Positions 1 through 7,808 of a stretch of DNA of 64,000 bases are shown piece after piece (within the stretch, counting starts at the first letter, position 1; the number at the start of each line of letters is the position of its first letter). Made by a program: the position numbers and the translations under genes. Source of the DNA: Luteibacter anthropi. GTDB taxonomy: Bacteria > Pseudomonadota > Gammaproteobacteria > Xanthomonadales > Rhodanobacteraceae. The notes under the pieces were generated by a model. The model was given only the letters and a program-made list of their open reading frames with translations. It was not told where the DNA came from and made no database searches. The stretch spans positions 1 through 64,000 of the forward strand of contig NZ_JAARLZ010000002.1 in NCBI RefSeq assembly GCF_011759365.1, read 5' to 3'.

Positions 1-60
1 ATCGATGACCAGTCGCACGGCCTCGACCTTGATGGCCGCGGATATTTTTCTATGACCCAT
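1..60 (-). CDS. Start of a transposase-like gene (partial, runs off the left edge)
   Basis: Only the first 20 codons are visible, beginning MGHRKISAAIKVEAVRLV on the minus strand. A GAGGTG ribosome-binding site sits 4 nt upstream of the ATG (plus-strand positions 64-69), so this looks like a true gene start. The basic start followed by an IKVEAVRLV helix resembles the N-terminal helix-turn-helix of IS3/IS911-type OrfA transposases. The family call rests on this short resemblance only. A degenerate REP-like element lies directly upstream. Confidence 0.35.
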   Translation of the reverse strand, partial: MGHRKISAAIKVEAVRLVID

Positions 61-70
61 GAATCACCTC

Positions 71-133
71 GTAGGAGAAGTTTGCTCCTATCGGTGGTCC
101 TGAAAAACCCGGCCACTACAGGCGCGCTCCTAC
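71..133. repeat. Degenerate REP-like inverted element
   Basis: The segment opens with GTAGGAG and closes with GCGCGCTCCTAC, the same ends as the better conserved REP elements near 38.3, 44.7 and 52.2 kb. The interior is diverged. It lies between the transposase-like start and the end of the TetR gene. Confidence 0.5.
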
Positions 134-146
134 AGGGAGCGTCGTG

Positions 147-800
147 TCATGGGGCCAGGCCATGCCCCAGCAGCGCCACCGCATGCCGGGTGATGTCCTC
201 GGGGGTTATGTGCTGGCGTAGCGGGTCGTCCTTCCAGCGGCGCATCGCGGTCATCGGAAGAATCGTGAGGCTCAGGATGCTGGTCATGATCAGCGTGGGG
301 TCGAGGCCTGCGTTGAGCTTGCCTTCGGCCTGCCATGCCTGGATGTGGCCGAGCAGGCGGGCATGCCGGCTGCTGTCCATGCGCTGCTTCATGTGCTTCT
401 TGAACATGTCGTTTTCGCTCAGCAGGTCGCCGAAGAACACCGGGCCGATCCAGGGCTTCTCCGCCGCCAGCTCCACGAAACGCTCGGCCAGCCGGGTGAA
501 GGCGAGGGCCGGGTCGTTAGCGTTGGTCTGGAAGACCTCGTCGATGCTCTGGCGCATCGGCGCGATGTACTCGTCGAAGACGATGTCGAACAGCTGCTCG
601 CGGGTCTTGAAGTAGTAGTGCACGGCAGCCGGCGTCATGCCGGCTTCGCGGGCGATGGCCGCCAGCGTGGTGGCCTCGTAACCCTTGCGGCCATAGAGCT
701 CCAGGGCGAGGTTGACCAGGCGTTCGCGCTGGTCCGGGCCATCGGGTTGGGCCGGGGGGCGGCCGGGGCGGCGCCCGCGGCGGGGAGTCGTACTGACCAC
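147..800 (-). CDS. TetR/AcrR-family transcriptional repressor
   Basis: One-component repressor, probably of the divergent drug exporter at 915. The N-terminal TetR helix-turn-helix is clear (ALELYGRKGYEATTLAAIA, then AGMTPAAVHYYFKTREQLF), followed by an all-helical ligand and dimerisation domain. A basic proline-rich stretch (RRGRRPGRPP) precedes the HTH. No ATG is available. I chose GTG at 800 because GGAG lies 5 nt upstream and the length (217 aa) fits the family. GTG at 839 (GGGAGG upstream) and GTG at 866 are in frame and possible. A 20-bp inverted repeat in the intergenic region is the likely operator. The ligand is unknown. Confidence 0.88.
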   Translation of the reverse strand: MVSTTPRRGRRPGRPPAQPDGPDQRERLVNLALELYGRKGYEATTLAAIAREAGMTPAAVHYYFKTREQLFDIVFDEYIAPMRQSIDEVFQTNANDPALAFTRLAERFVELAAEKPWIGPVFFGDLLSENDMFKKHMKQRMDSSRHARLLGHIQAWQAEGKLNAGLDPTLIMTSILSLTILPMTAMRRWKDDPLRQHITPEDITRHAVALLGHGLAP

Positions 801-880
801 AGGGTCTCCGTCGGAACTTAACAGGGGGATGGATACCACGAGAGGCCTCCCATTGACGATGGCCACGATCGGCCCATATA

Positions 881-900
881 TTAACTAACCACTTAATTAA
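881..900. promoter_or_regulatory. Probable TetR operator between regulator and exporter
   Basis: The arms TTAACTAA (881-888) and TTAATTAA (893-900) form an inverted repeat with one mismatch around CCAC. The A/T-rich site stands out from its GC-rich surroundings and sits between the two divergent starts, as expected for local TetR autoregulation. It ends only 14 bp before the GTG of the exporter, so the exporter's transcription start must lie very near or inside the site. Confidence 0.6.
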
Positions 901-914
901 TTATCGGTACTCCC

Positions 915-2435
915 GTGTCCGCGACCTCGACGCCCTCGCTCCGCGTGTTATTCCCCGCGCTCATGCTGGTCATGCTGCTGGCGGCGCTCGACCAGACCAT
1001 CGTCTCCACGGCCCTGCCTACCATCGTCGGCGACCTGGGCGGCTTCGACCGCCTGTCGTGGGTGGTCACGGCCTACCTGCTGACCTCGACGGTGGTGGTG
1101 CCGCTGTACGGCAAGTTCGGCGACCTCTACGGGCGCAAGGTGGTGCTCCAGGTCGCCATCGGCATCTTCCTGGCCGGCTCGGTGCTTTGCGGACTGGCCC
1201 AGGACATGACCCAACTGGTGCTCATGCGAGCCTTGCAGGGGCTGGGTGGCGGCGGCCTGCTGGTGATCACCATGGCGGCCATCGGTGACGTGATCCCGCC
1301 TGCGGAGCGCGGCCGCTTCCAGGGGCTGTTCGGCGGTGTCTACGGCCTGGCCACGGTCATCGGCCCCCTGATCGGTGGCTTCATGGTCGATCACCTTTCA
1401 TGGCGCTGGATCTTCTACGTGAACCTGCCGCTGGGCGTGCTCGCGCTGCTGGTGATCGCGGTGGCGTTCCATCCGCACGCGCGGCACGTGAAGCACCGTA
1501 TCGACTACTGGGGTGCCGCCTGGCTGACCCTCGCGCTGGGGAGCCTCGTCATGTTCACCACCGAGGGTGGCAACGTGCTGCCCTGGTCCTCGGCGGAGCT
1601 GTGGTTCATCCTCGCGTTCGCCGTGATCGGCGTGGTGGGCTTCATCTACGAAGAGCGCATGGCGGAGGAGCCGATCATCCCGCTGCACCTGTTCCGTCAC
1701 CGCACCTTCTTGCTGAGCTGCCTCATCGGTCTTTTCGTGGGTGCCGCGCTATTCGGTTCCACCACGTTCCTGCCGCTGTACCTGCAGGTGGTGAAGGGCG
1801 TGTCGCCCACCGCCGCCGGCATGCAGCTGCTGCCGCTCATGGGTGGCCTGCTGGTAACGTCCATCATCTGCGGGCGCCTCATCAGCCGCATCGGGCGTTA
1901 TCGCATGTTCCCCATCGTGGGCACCTTCCTGTCCACCGTGGCCCTGGTTTTGATGGGAACGTTCCGCGAGGACATGCCGCTGGAAATCCTCTACGGATAT
2001 TCCGCGCTGCTGGGTGCAGGACTTGGCATGGTGCTGCAGGTGCTGATCCTCGCCACGCAGAACAGCGTCGACATGAAGCTGCTGGGCGTGGCGACTTCCG
2101 GCGTAACCATGTTCCGCTCCATCGGCGGCTCGATCGGCGTGTCGGTGTTCGGGGCTATCTTCACCCACGGCCTGCAATCGCGCGTGGCCGAACTGGCACT
2201 GCCCATGCCGGTATCAACCCACGGCCTTGGCCCGGAAGCCTTGCGCAAGCTGCCGCCCGCAGCACACGAGGCGTATATCCACGCCTTCGGCTCGTCGCTG
2301 CACACCGTTTACCACGTGGCCGCCTGCGTACTCGCCGCCGCATTCTGCCTGGCCTGGCTGCTGCGCGACGTGCCGCTGCGCAAGATACATCCGGCGCCGA
2401 AACCCACGGAGACCCCGGAGCCTGCCGCCGGCTGA
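915..2435 (+). CDS. MFS drug exporter, DHA2 (EmrB/QacA) type
   Basis: Inner-membrane proton-coupled multidrug exporter of the 14-TM DHA2 family, 506 aa, the usual length. Visible hallmarks are the TM1 motif LDQTIVSTALPTIVGDLGG, the loop motif GKFGDLYGRKVV between TM2 and TM3, and RWIFYVNLPLG in the TM5-TM6 region. It ends in a proline-rich cytoplasmic tail. The GTG start has no clear Shine-Dalgarno and lies 14 bp after the operator, so a very short leader or leaderless mRNA is possible. The divergent TetR gene is the probable regulator. No outer-membrane or HlyD-type partner is adjacent. The substrate cannot be read from sequence. Confidence 0.92.
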   Translation: MSATSTPSLRVLFPALMLVMLLAALDQTIVSTALPTIVGDLGGFDRLSWVVTAYLLTSTVVVPLYGKFGDLYGRKVVLQVAIGIFLAGSVLCGLAQDMTQLVLMRALQGLGGGGLLVITMAAIGDVIPPAERGRFQGLFGGVYGLATVIGPLIGGFMVDHLSWRWIFYVNLPLGVLALLVIAVAFHPHARHVKHRIDYWGAAWLTLALGSLVMFTTEGGNVLPWSSAELWFILAFAVIGVVGFIYEERMAEEPIIPLHLFRHRTFLLSCLIGLFVGAALFGSTTFLPLYLQVVKGVSPTAAGMQLLPLMGGLLVTSIICGRLISRIGRYRMFPIVGTFLSTVALVLMGTFREDMPLEILYGYSALLGAGLGMVLQVLILATQNSVDMKLLGVATSGVTMFRSIGGSIGVSVFGAIFTHGLQSRVAELALPMPVSTHGLGPEALRKLPPAAHEAYIHAFGSSLHTVYHVAACVLAAAFCLAWLLRDVPLRKIHPAPKPTETPEPAAG

Positions 2436-2438
2436 TAC

Positions 2439-3140
2439 TCAGGGTGGCAGCAGGCCCATGGAGCGGGCTTCGAAAACGGCGGCGGTGCGCGAGCGCACCG
2501 CCAGCTTGCGGTAGATCGTCTTCGTATAGCCTTCGACGGTGAAGTGCGACAGGCCGCTCAGGCCGGCGATCTCGCGATTGCTGAAGCCCTGCGCGACCAG
2601 TCGCAGCACGTCGATCTCGCGCGATGACAGCAAGGACTGTCCTGTGGCTGATTCCTGCGCAGGCGCCGGGTCCGCAGGGGCACTGACGGGAATATCCATG
2701 CCGCGCAACAGGCGACGCGCAACGAATGGATCGATGGGCACGCCCCCACGCCTGACGCTGCGCAGGGCCATCACCAGTTCCACGTCGTCGCGTTCCTTGA
2801 GCAGGCAGCCGTGTGCGCCGGCACGCATGGCCCGCACGAGGTCGTCATCGTCACCGCCGGTCGCCACGGCGATGGTCATGGCATCGGGTCGCTGTGCGGT
2901 CATCCAGGTAATCAGCTCGCAGGCCTGTCCACGCGGCAGTCCCGCATCAACCAGCACCACGGAGACATCGCGAAAGGCAATGCCGGCCAGTGCATCGGCG
3001 AGACCGTCGGCCACGCGAACGATGGACGGCTCGTAGCCGGCGTGGCGCAGCAGCTGCCGCAGGCGCACCTGGGCCGAAAGGTCGCGTTCGACGATGAGCA
3101 CGTCGCCGGTAACGGCGCATGCTTCCTGTTCCCTCATCAT
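2439..3140 (-). CDS. NarL/LuxR-type response regulator
   Basis: An N-terminal receiver domain (about residues 10-130) has an acidic E-R-D pocket at VLIVERD, a phospho-acceptor Asp in VVLVDAGLP and the conserved Lys in CLLKERDD. A C-terminal LuxR HTH follows (SSREIDVLRLVAQGFSNREIAG, then HFTVEGYTKTIYRKL). The frame is open upstream, but the tandem ATGs at 3140/3137 are the likely start (233 aa). It is convergent with the exporter (3 bp between stop codons) and divergent from the HlyD/ABC operon. No kinase is adjacent on its own strand. It may act on the divergent operon, but nothing in the sequence proves this. Confidence 0.87.
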   Translation of the reverse strand: MMREQEACAVTGDVLIVERDLSAQVRLRQLLRHAGYEPSIVRVADGLADALAGIAFRDVSVVLVDAGLPRGQACELITWMTAQRPDAMTIAVATGGDDDDLVRAMRAGAHGCLLKERDDVELVMALRSVRRGGVPIDPFVARRLLRGMDIPVSAPADPAPAQESATGQSLLSSREIDVLRLVAQGFSNREIAGLSGLSHFTVEGYTKTIYRKLAVRSRTAAVFEARSMGLLPP

Positions 3141-3240
3141 GGACTTACCCCGGCCCCGCCCCCTGTGGTCGCGCATTCTACGGCATACCTGCGGACGTAG
3201 CATGCTGCACCCGCGCCCGTGCTTTCACATTCGTGTGCAC

Positions 3241-3275
3241 GTACGCCAGCGGACGCGGGTTGTCCGCTGGCGTAC
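3241..3275. promoter_or_regulatory. Perfect 14-bp inverted repeat, candidate activator (UAS) site
   Basis: GTACGCCAGCGGAC (3241-3254) and GTCCGCTGGCGTAC (3262-3275) are exact inverted copies separated by 7 bp. The centre lies about 87 bp upstream of the start predicted from the sigma54 promoter at 3319-3334, the normal range for an enhancer-binding protein. A further GCGGAC half-site lies at 3191-3196. The NtrC-family regulator in the operon (7809-9182) is the obvious candidate to bind it. No T-tract follows, so a terminator is less likely. Confidence 0.65.
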
Positions 3276-3318
3276 AGCAAGCGCCTTTCGATGGCGCCTT
3301 CAGGCGGCTTTCCCGGTG

Positions 3319-3334
3319 TGGCACGGCTCATGCA
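3319..3334 (+). promoter_or_regulatory. Sigma54 (-24/-12) promoter of the HlyD-ABC-two-component operon
   Basis: TGGCACGGCTCATGCA matches the RpoN consensus TGGCACGnnnnTTGCA at all but one fixed base. The invariant GG (3320-3321) and GC (3332-3333) are exactly 10 bp apart. The predicted transcription start is at about 3345, one base before the ATG at 3346, and no Shine-Dalgarno precedes that ATG. Translation may therefore be leaderless. A sigma54 activator is encoded in the same operon. Confidence 0.7.
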
Positions 3335-3345
3335 CTGCGTCCGGC

Positions 3346-4590
3346 ATGGACATTCCGAAGCCCTCCCATTCCATCCGTTACTTTCCCCTGTGGATGCTCG
3401 CCGCCTGCGTGGGAGGCGTCGCGCTCATTGGCCTTTCCGCTACGCGAGGCAAGGCCTCTCCCAGCGTGGCCCGCACAGAGCTGTGGATCGGTACGGCACA
3501 GCGAGGGCAGATGAACATGGAAATCCGCGCCGGCGGCACGCTGGTGCCACGACGGTTGCGCTGGATTACGGCGGGCACCACGGCCACCGTGCAGGAGGTA
3601 CTGGTGGAGCCGGGTGCTCGCGTAGAGGCCAGCACGGTCATCGTGCGGATGACCAACCCGGAGTTGCAAGCCAACCTGCAGAAACAGCAGGCGGCACTGG
3701 CCGGTGCGCAGGCCAGCGTATCCGCCGTGCGGACCTCGCTCGATTCGCAACTGCTCGATCTGCAGGCAACCGTCGTGCAGGCAGAGGCCGACCTGCATAT
3801 GGCCGAGGTGAAGAAGCGGGCAAACGAGGGCGCTTTCCGCTCGGGCGCCACCACGGCCATCGAGGTGGAGCAAAGCCGCATCACGGTAGCGCAGGATGAG
3901 CGCAAGCTGGCCATACAGCGGCAGCGGGTGAGCGCGCTGCGCGCGAACATGGTGGCCCAGCAGCGATCTTCGGAGGCCCTGCGCGACCAGGCGGCCAGCG
4001 CACTGGAGATCGCAAGGCAGCAGGTGGACGCGATGACGGTACGCGCAGGCATCGACGGCATCCTCCAGCAGGTGGACGTGGAGCCCGGCCAGCAGATCGC
4101 AGCGGGGGCGAAGCTGGCCCGTGTGGCGCGCCCGGATGACCTGATGGCCCGCCTGCAGGTACCTGAAACGCTCGCCGCCGCGCTCATGCTCGACCTGCCG
4201 GTGGATGTGGACACGCGCAATGGCGTGGCACGGGGCAGCGTCATCCGTGTGGATCCGTCGGTGCGCAACGGCAGCGTCACCGTCGATGCCGCCTTCGACG
4301 CTCCCTTGCCGAAGGGCGCACGTCCCGACCTGTCGGTGGATGGTCGCATCGTGCTGGGTACGCTGCCTGACGTGGTGAATATCGGCCGGCCCTATGCCTC
4401 CGCGCCCGACACGACCGCCACCGTGTTCGTGATCCATCCGGGTGAAAGCATGGCGCGTCGTGTGCCGGTACGCTTCGGCAAGATGTCGAGCGATCGCACG
4501 GCGGTCAGCGAAGGCCTACGCGTCGGGGACCAGGTGATTCTTTCCGATACGAGCCGCTGGAGCGGCTACGACACTTTGCAGCTGCGCTGA
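3346..4590 (+). CDS. HlyD/RND-type periplasmic adaptor subunit of an ABC efflux system
   Basis: Membrane-fusion protein bridging the inner-membrane ABC transporter to an outer-membrane channel, 414 aa. Residues of about 9-28 form one N-terminal membrane anchor (WMLAACVGGVALIGL). A biotinyl/lipoyl-like segment follows (AGTTATVQEVLVEPGARVEAST), then a long coiled-coil hairpin rich in A/Q/R/E, the returning lipoyl half (AGIDGILQQVDVEPGQQIAAGAKLARV) and beta-barrel regions. The frame extends upstream, but ATG 3346 is chosen because it begins the anchor and lies at the predicted sigma54 start. It is the first gene of a five-gene operon, followed 18 bp later by the ATPase. Confidence 0.88.
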   Translation: MDIPKPSHSIRYFPLWMLAACVGGVALIGLSATRGKASPSVARTELWIGTAQRGQMNMEIRAGGTLVPRRLRWITAGTTATVQEVLVEPGARVEASTVIVRMTNPELQANLQKQQAALAGAQASVSAVRTSLDSQLLDLQATVVQAEADLHMAEVKKRANEGAFRSGATTAIEVEQSRITVAQDERKLAIQRQRVSALRANMVAQQRSSEALRDQAASALEIARQQVDAMTVRAGIDGILQQVDVEPGQQIAAGAKLARVARPDDLMARLQVPETLAAALMLDLPVDVDTRNGVARGSVIRVDPSVRNGSVTVDAAFDAPLPKGARPDLSVDGRIVLGTLPDVVNIGRPYASAPDTTATVFVIHPGESMARRVPVRFGKMSSDRTAVSEGLRVGDQVILSDTSRWSGYDTLQLR

Positions 4591-4608
4591 AATGAGAGGA
4601 TTTGCGCC

Positions 4609-5364
4609 ATGAACATCACCACCGGGCCACTCATCCGCCTAGAAGGACTGGGCAAGGTCTTTCATACCGACGAGGTGGAAACCCATGCGTTGTCCGACGT
4701 GGCCCTGGATATCGCCGCAGGCGACTTCGTCGCGATCACCGGCCCGTCGGGCTGTGGCAAGTCCACGCTGCTTTCCCTGCTTGGACTGCTGGACACGCCC
4801 ACGAGCGGGCGCCTCCTGCTCGACGGCGCCGATGTGGCCGCACTCGATCTGCGGAGCCAGGCCCGCGTTCGCAATGCCAAGATCGGTTTCATCTTCCAGG
4901 CATTCAACCTCATCGCTGACCTCACCGTGGAAGAGAACGTAGCCCTTCCACTCACTTTCCGCGATGACTACCGTCGCGATATCGCGCAACGCCGCGTGCG
5001 CGAGGTACTCGACCAGGTAGGCATGAGCCATCGCCAGCGGCATTATCCCGGACAGCTGTCGGGTGGACAGCAGCAGCGTGTGGCGGTGGCACGTGCACTG
5101 GTGGGTGAGCCGCGCATCCTGCTCGCGGACGAACCGTCGGGCAACCTGGATTCGCGCAATGGCGAGGCCGTGATGCAGTTGCTCGAACAGCTCAACCGGG
5201 ATGGCGCCACCTTGTGCATGGTAACCCACGATCCTGCTTTTGCCCGTCGGGCGGGACGTATCGTACATATGCTCGATGGTCGGATCGTGGATGAGGACGC
5301 GCTCGAACGCCTGCGCGGTGCGGATGACATGCCGCTGCCGGTACTACGGGAGGCGTCAACGTGA
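4609..5364 (+). CDS. MacB-type ABC transporter ATP-binding protein
   Basis: Cytoplasmic ATPase of the LolD/MacB class, 251 aa. It shows Walker A GPSGCGKST, Q-loop FIFQAFNLI, signature LSGGQQQR, Walker B ILLADEPSGNLD and the switch His in VTHD. The class-typical GNLDSRNG after Walker B supports a mechanotransmission-type transporter rather than an importer. GTGA overlaps the stop with the start of the permease, so the two are translationally coupled. It powers the permease at 5361 together with the adaptor at 3346. Confidence 0.93.
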   Translation: MNITTGPLIRLEGLGKVFHTDEVETHALSDVALDIAAGDFVAITGPSGCGKSTLLSLLGLLDTPTSGRLLLDGADVAALDLRSQARVRNAKIGFIFQAFNLIADLTVEENVALPLTFRDDYRRDIAQRRVREVLDQVGMSHRQRHYPGQLSGGQQQRVAVARALVGEPRILLADEPSGNLDSRNGEAVMQLLEQLNRDGATLCMVTHDPAFARRAGRIVHMLDGRIVDEDALERLRGADDMPLPVLREAST

Positions 5365-7799
5365 TCGCCGCTTCCGTTGCGCTGGGCGAGGGCATGCAGG
5401 CATGGCGCGGCCTGCTGCGCCGTCCCGGGTTCCTCACCCTGGCCGTATTCACGCTCGCGCTGGGCATTGCCACGGTTACCGCCGTGTTCGCCATGATCGA
5501 CCAGGCCCTGCTGAAGCCCTTGCCATTCCCGGACGCGGGGCGACTGGTCACGCTGGGCTCGGTCGATGACGTCAACGAGAACATCGCCGCACCGGGCTAT
5601 TACGCCCCGTTGAAGCGGCTGCCCGGGATCGAATCGGCAGGCATGCTGATGAACTCGGTCATCAACGTGAACATCGCACCGGGAGGTCATCCGGAGGTTG
5701 CGCTGGCGCTGCGGGCCGATGGCGGTTTCTTCCGCACCCTGGGTATGCCCATGGCGCTGGGCCGAAATTTCGATGAGGCAGAGGATCTGCCGCACGGCCC
5801 TCGCGCCGTCATCCTCTCCGATGCGTTCTGGCGTTCGCGTTTCCGTGCGGATCCGGCCGTTGTGGGTGGCAGCCTTCAGGTAGAAGGTCGTCCGGCACAG
5901 ATCGTGGGCGTGTTGCCGAAGGACTTCGCGTGGCCGCGACCCTTCGACCTGGCCATGTCGCTGCAACCGGATCTCAATGATACGGACCTGTCGGTGAACC
6001 AGCTTATCGTGGGACGCCTGCGGCCGGACACGACGGTCTCCAGCATGTCGGCACAGGTTGCGGCCACGCTTACGCCCCTGCTGCTCGCAGGCCGCCGCGA
6101 TGTCGACCGCGTACGCGGTTACCTTGCGGCGTTTCCGCCAAACGCATTGCCACTGATGACCAGCGTCTTTGCGGCCAGCACCGGCAAGACGGTCTGGTTG
6201 TTCATGGGTGCCGCCGTGTGTGTACTGCTGATAGCGGGGATCAATCTGGCGAGCCTCATCCTGCTGCGCTCTCTGTCGCGGACCCATGCCACGGCGGTAC
6301 GCGCCGCACTAGGTTCCTCGCCAGGGCGCCTGAGCCTGCCCGCGCTTGCCGAAGGACTGCTGATCGGCACGCTCGGCGCGGTGGGCGGCCTGCTGCTGGC
6401 ATGGATGGGGCTGCGCATGCTCGAAGGTGTCATCCCGCCGGAATGGCTACGCGGGGCAACGATACGCCTGGGCGCCACCAGCATTGCTTTTGCATTCCTG
6501 GCCGGACTCGTCGCTGCCCTCGCGGCTACCCTGCTGGCGATACTGCGCGCACGCCGCCGTGACTGGCGAGGGGAACTGGTCAGTGGCGGGCGCACGGGAA
6601 TGAGCAGGGAAGACAGCCGCACCGGTCGCGCGCTTGTCGTGGCCCAGGTAGCGGTAGCGGTTGTCCTGCTGATGGGCGCGGCGCTGTTCACCCGCACTGT
6701 GCAGAAGCTCGAATCGGTGCCCATGGGATTCACCAGTCATGCCGTCGGCACCTTCACCTTGTCGCCGGTCCGTGAGCGCTATGTCAGCGTGGCCGATGCC
6801 ACGACCCTGGCCAGGCGCGTGGTGGAACGATTGCAGGCGCTGCCGGGTGTGGTGCAGGCCGGCTTGTCCACCAACCTGCCGACGGGCAACCAGCTCAACT
6901 ATTCACTGACGATGCCGGACGGACGCAACTTTTCCGCCCAGTACCGGCTGGTGAGCCCTGGATTCCTGGATACGGTGGGCGTGCCCCTGCTGGCCGGACG
7001 TGGCATCGTGGATACCGACGCGGGAAGCGCCGATCCCGTATGCGTGGTGAGCATGACGTTCGCCCGCAGGTACCTCGGCGACGAACCGCTGGGCAAGCGG
7101 GTGTCCATCCCGACCGGCGACGACACGATGATGGCAATGCGGGTGGTGGGCATCGTGGGTGACGTGCGCCAGTACGGGCCGGCCGAGGAAGCGCCGGGCA
7201 TCCTTTACGCACCGGTGGCGCAGATGCCGGCGTCGATCTGGTCCGTGCTGCGCGAGTTCGGCCCCTTCAGTTTCGCGGTCCGGCGCCAGCCTGGGGTGCC
7301 GATGGACGAGACGGCACTGCGTGACGCCGTGGCCGCGGTAGACAACAGCCAACCCATCGCCAATGTGCGCTCCCTGGATGCCGTGGTGGCGGGCACCACG
7401 AGTGCCCAGCGGCTCAACCTGCTGCTGGTCGGCTTGTTTGCCGGGCTGGCCTTGCTGCTGGCGTCGGTGGGGTTGTACGCGGTGATGTCCGTGGTGGTCG
7501 CCTCGCACCGTCATGAATATGGCGTGCGTGCCGCGCTGGGGGCCACGCGATCGCGGCTACTGCAGACCGTGCTGCGCGCAGCATCGATTCAATTGGGTCT
7601 CGGCCTTGCGATCGGCCTCGGTGCCGCACTCGCCTTGTCGCGCCTGCTGGAGAGTTTCCTGTTCGGCATCGCAGCGGTCGATCCACTGGCCATCGCTGCG
7701 GTGCTGCTGGTACTCGGCGTGTCCGGCGTGCTTGCGAGCCTGCCGCCCGCATGGCGTGCCGCGCGCGTCCGGCCGATGCAAGCATTGCGCATGGACTAG
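5361..7799 (+). CDS. Large FtsX/MacB-type ABC permease (ADOP-like)
   Basis: Inner-membrane permease of 812 aa, about twice the length of a simple FtsX-type permease. N-terminal TM with GIATVTAVFAMIDQALLKPLPF, a periplasmic MacB_PCD-type domain (to about residue 260), and TM segments around residues 275-400 with the typical LLRSLSRTHATAVRAALG loop. Then comes a repeat of this plan: TM at about 420-440, a second periplasmic domain, and terminal TMs with HRHEYGVRAALGATRSRLL. The internal duplication is that of the duplicated-permease (ADOP) group. It starts with GTG overlapping the ATPase stop. Peptide or antibiotic export is likely, but the substrate is not evident. Confidence 0.9.
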   Translation: MIAASVALGEGMQAWRGLLRRPGFLTLAVFTLALGIATVTAVFAMIDQALLKPLPFPDAGRLVTLGSVDDVNENIAAPGYYAPLKRLPGIESAGMLMNSVINVNIAPGGHPEVALALRADGGFFRTLGMPMALGRNFDEAEDLPHGPRAVILSDAFWRSRFRADPAVVGGSLQVEGRPAQIVGVLPKDFAWPRPFDLAMSLQPDLNDTDLSVNQLIVGRLRPDTTVSSMSAQVAATLTPLLLAGRRDVDRVRGYLAAFPPNALPLMTSVFAASTGKTVWLFMGAAVCVLLIAGINLASLILLRSLSRTHATAVRAALGSSPGRLSLPALAEGLLIGTLGAVGGLLLAWMGLRMLEGVIPPEWLRGATIRLGATSIAFAFLAGLVAALAATLLAILRARRRDWRGELVSGGRTGMSREDSRTGRALVVAQVAVAVVLLMGAALFTRTVQKLESVPMGFTSHAVGTFTLSPVRERYVSVADATTLARRVVERLQALPGVVQAGLSTNLPTGNQLNYSLTMPDGRNFSAQYRLVSPGFLDTVGVPLLAGRGIVDTDAGSADPVCVVSMTFARRYLGDEPLGKRVSIPTGDDTMMAMRVVGIVGDVRQYGPAEEAPGILYAPVAQMPASIWSVLREFGPFSFAVRRQPGVPMDETALRDAVAAVDNSQPIANVRSLDAVVAGTTSAQRLNLLLVGLFAGLALLLASVGLYAVMSVVVASHRHEYGVRAALGATRSRLLQTVLRAASIQLGLGLAIGLGAALALSRLLESFLFGIAAVDPLAIAAVLLVLGVSGVLASLPPAWRAARVRPMQALRMD

Positions 7800-7808
7800 A
7801 CTCCCGTC

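Noticed and set aside
3094-3345. N-terminal extension of the HlyD adaptor by 84 residues.
   Set aside because: It would overlap the divergent regulator gene, the palindrome and the sigma54 promoter, and the residues do not look like a signal or adaptor domain.
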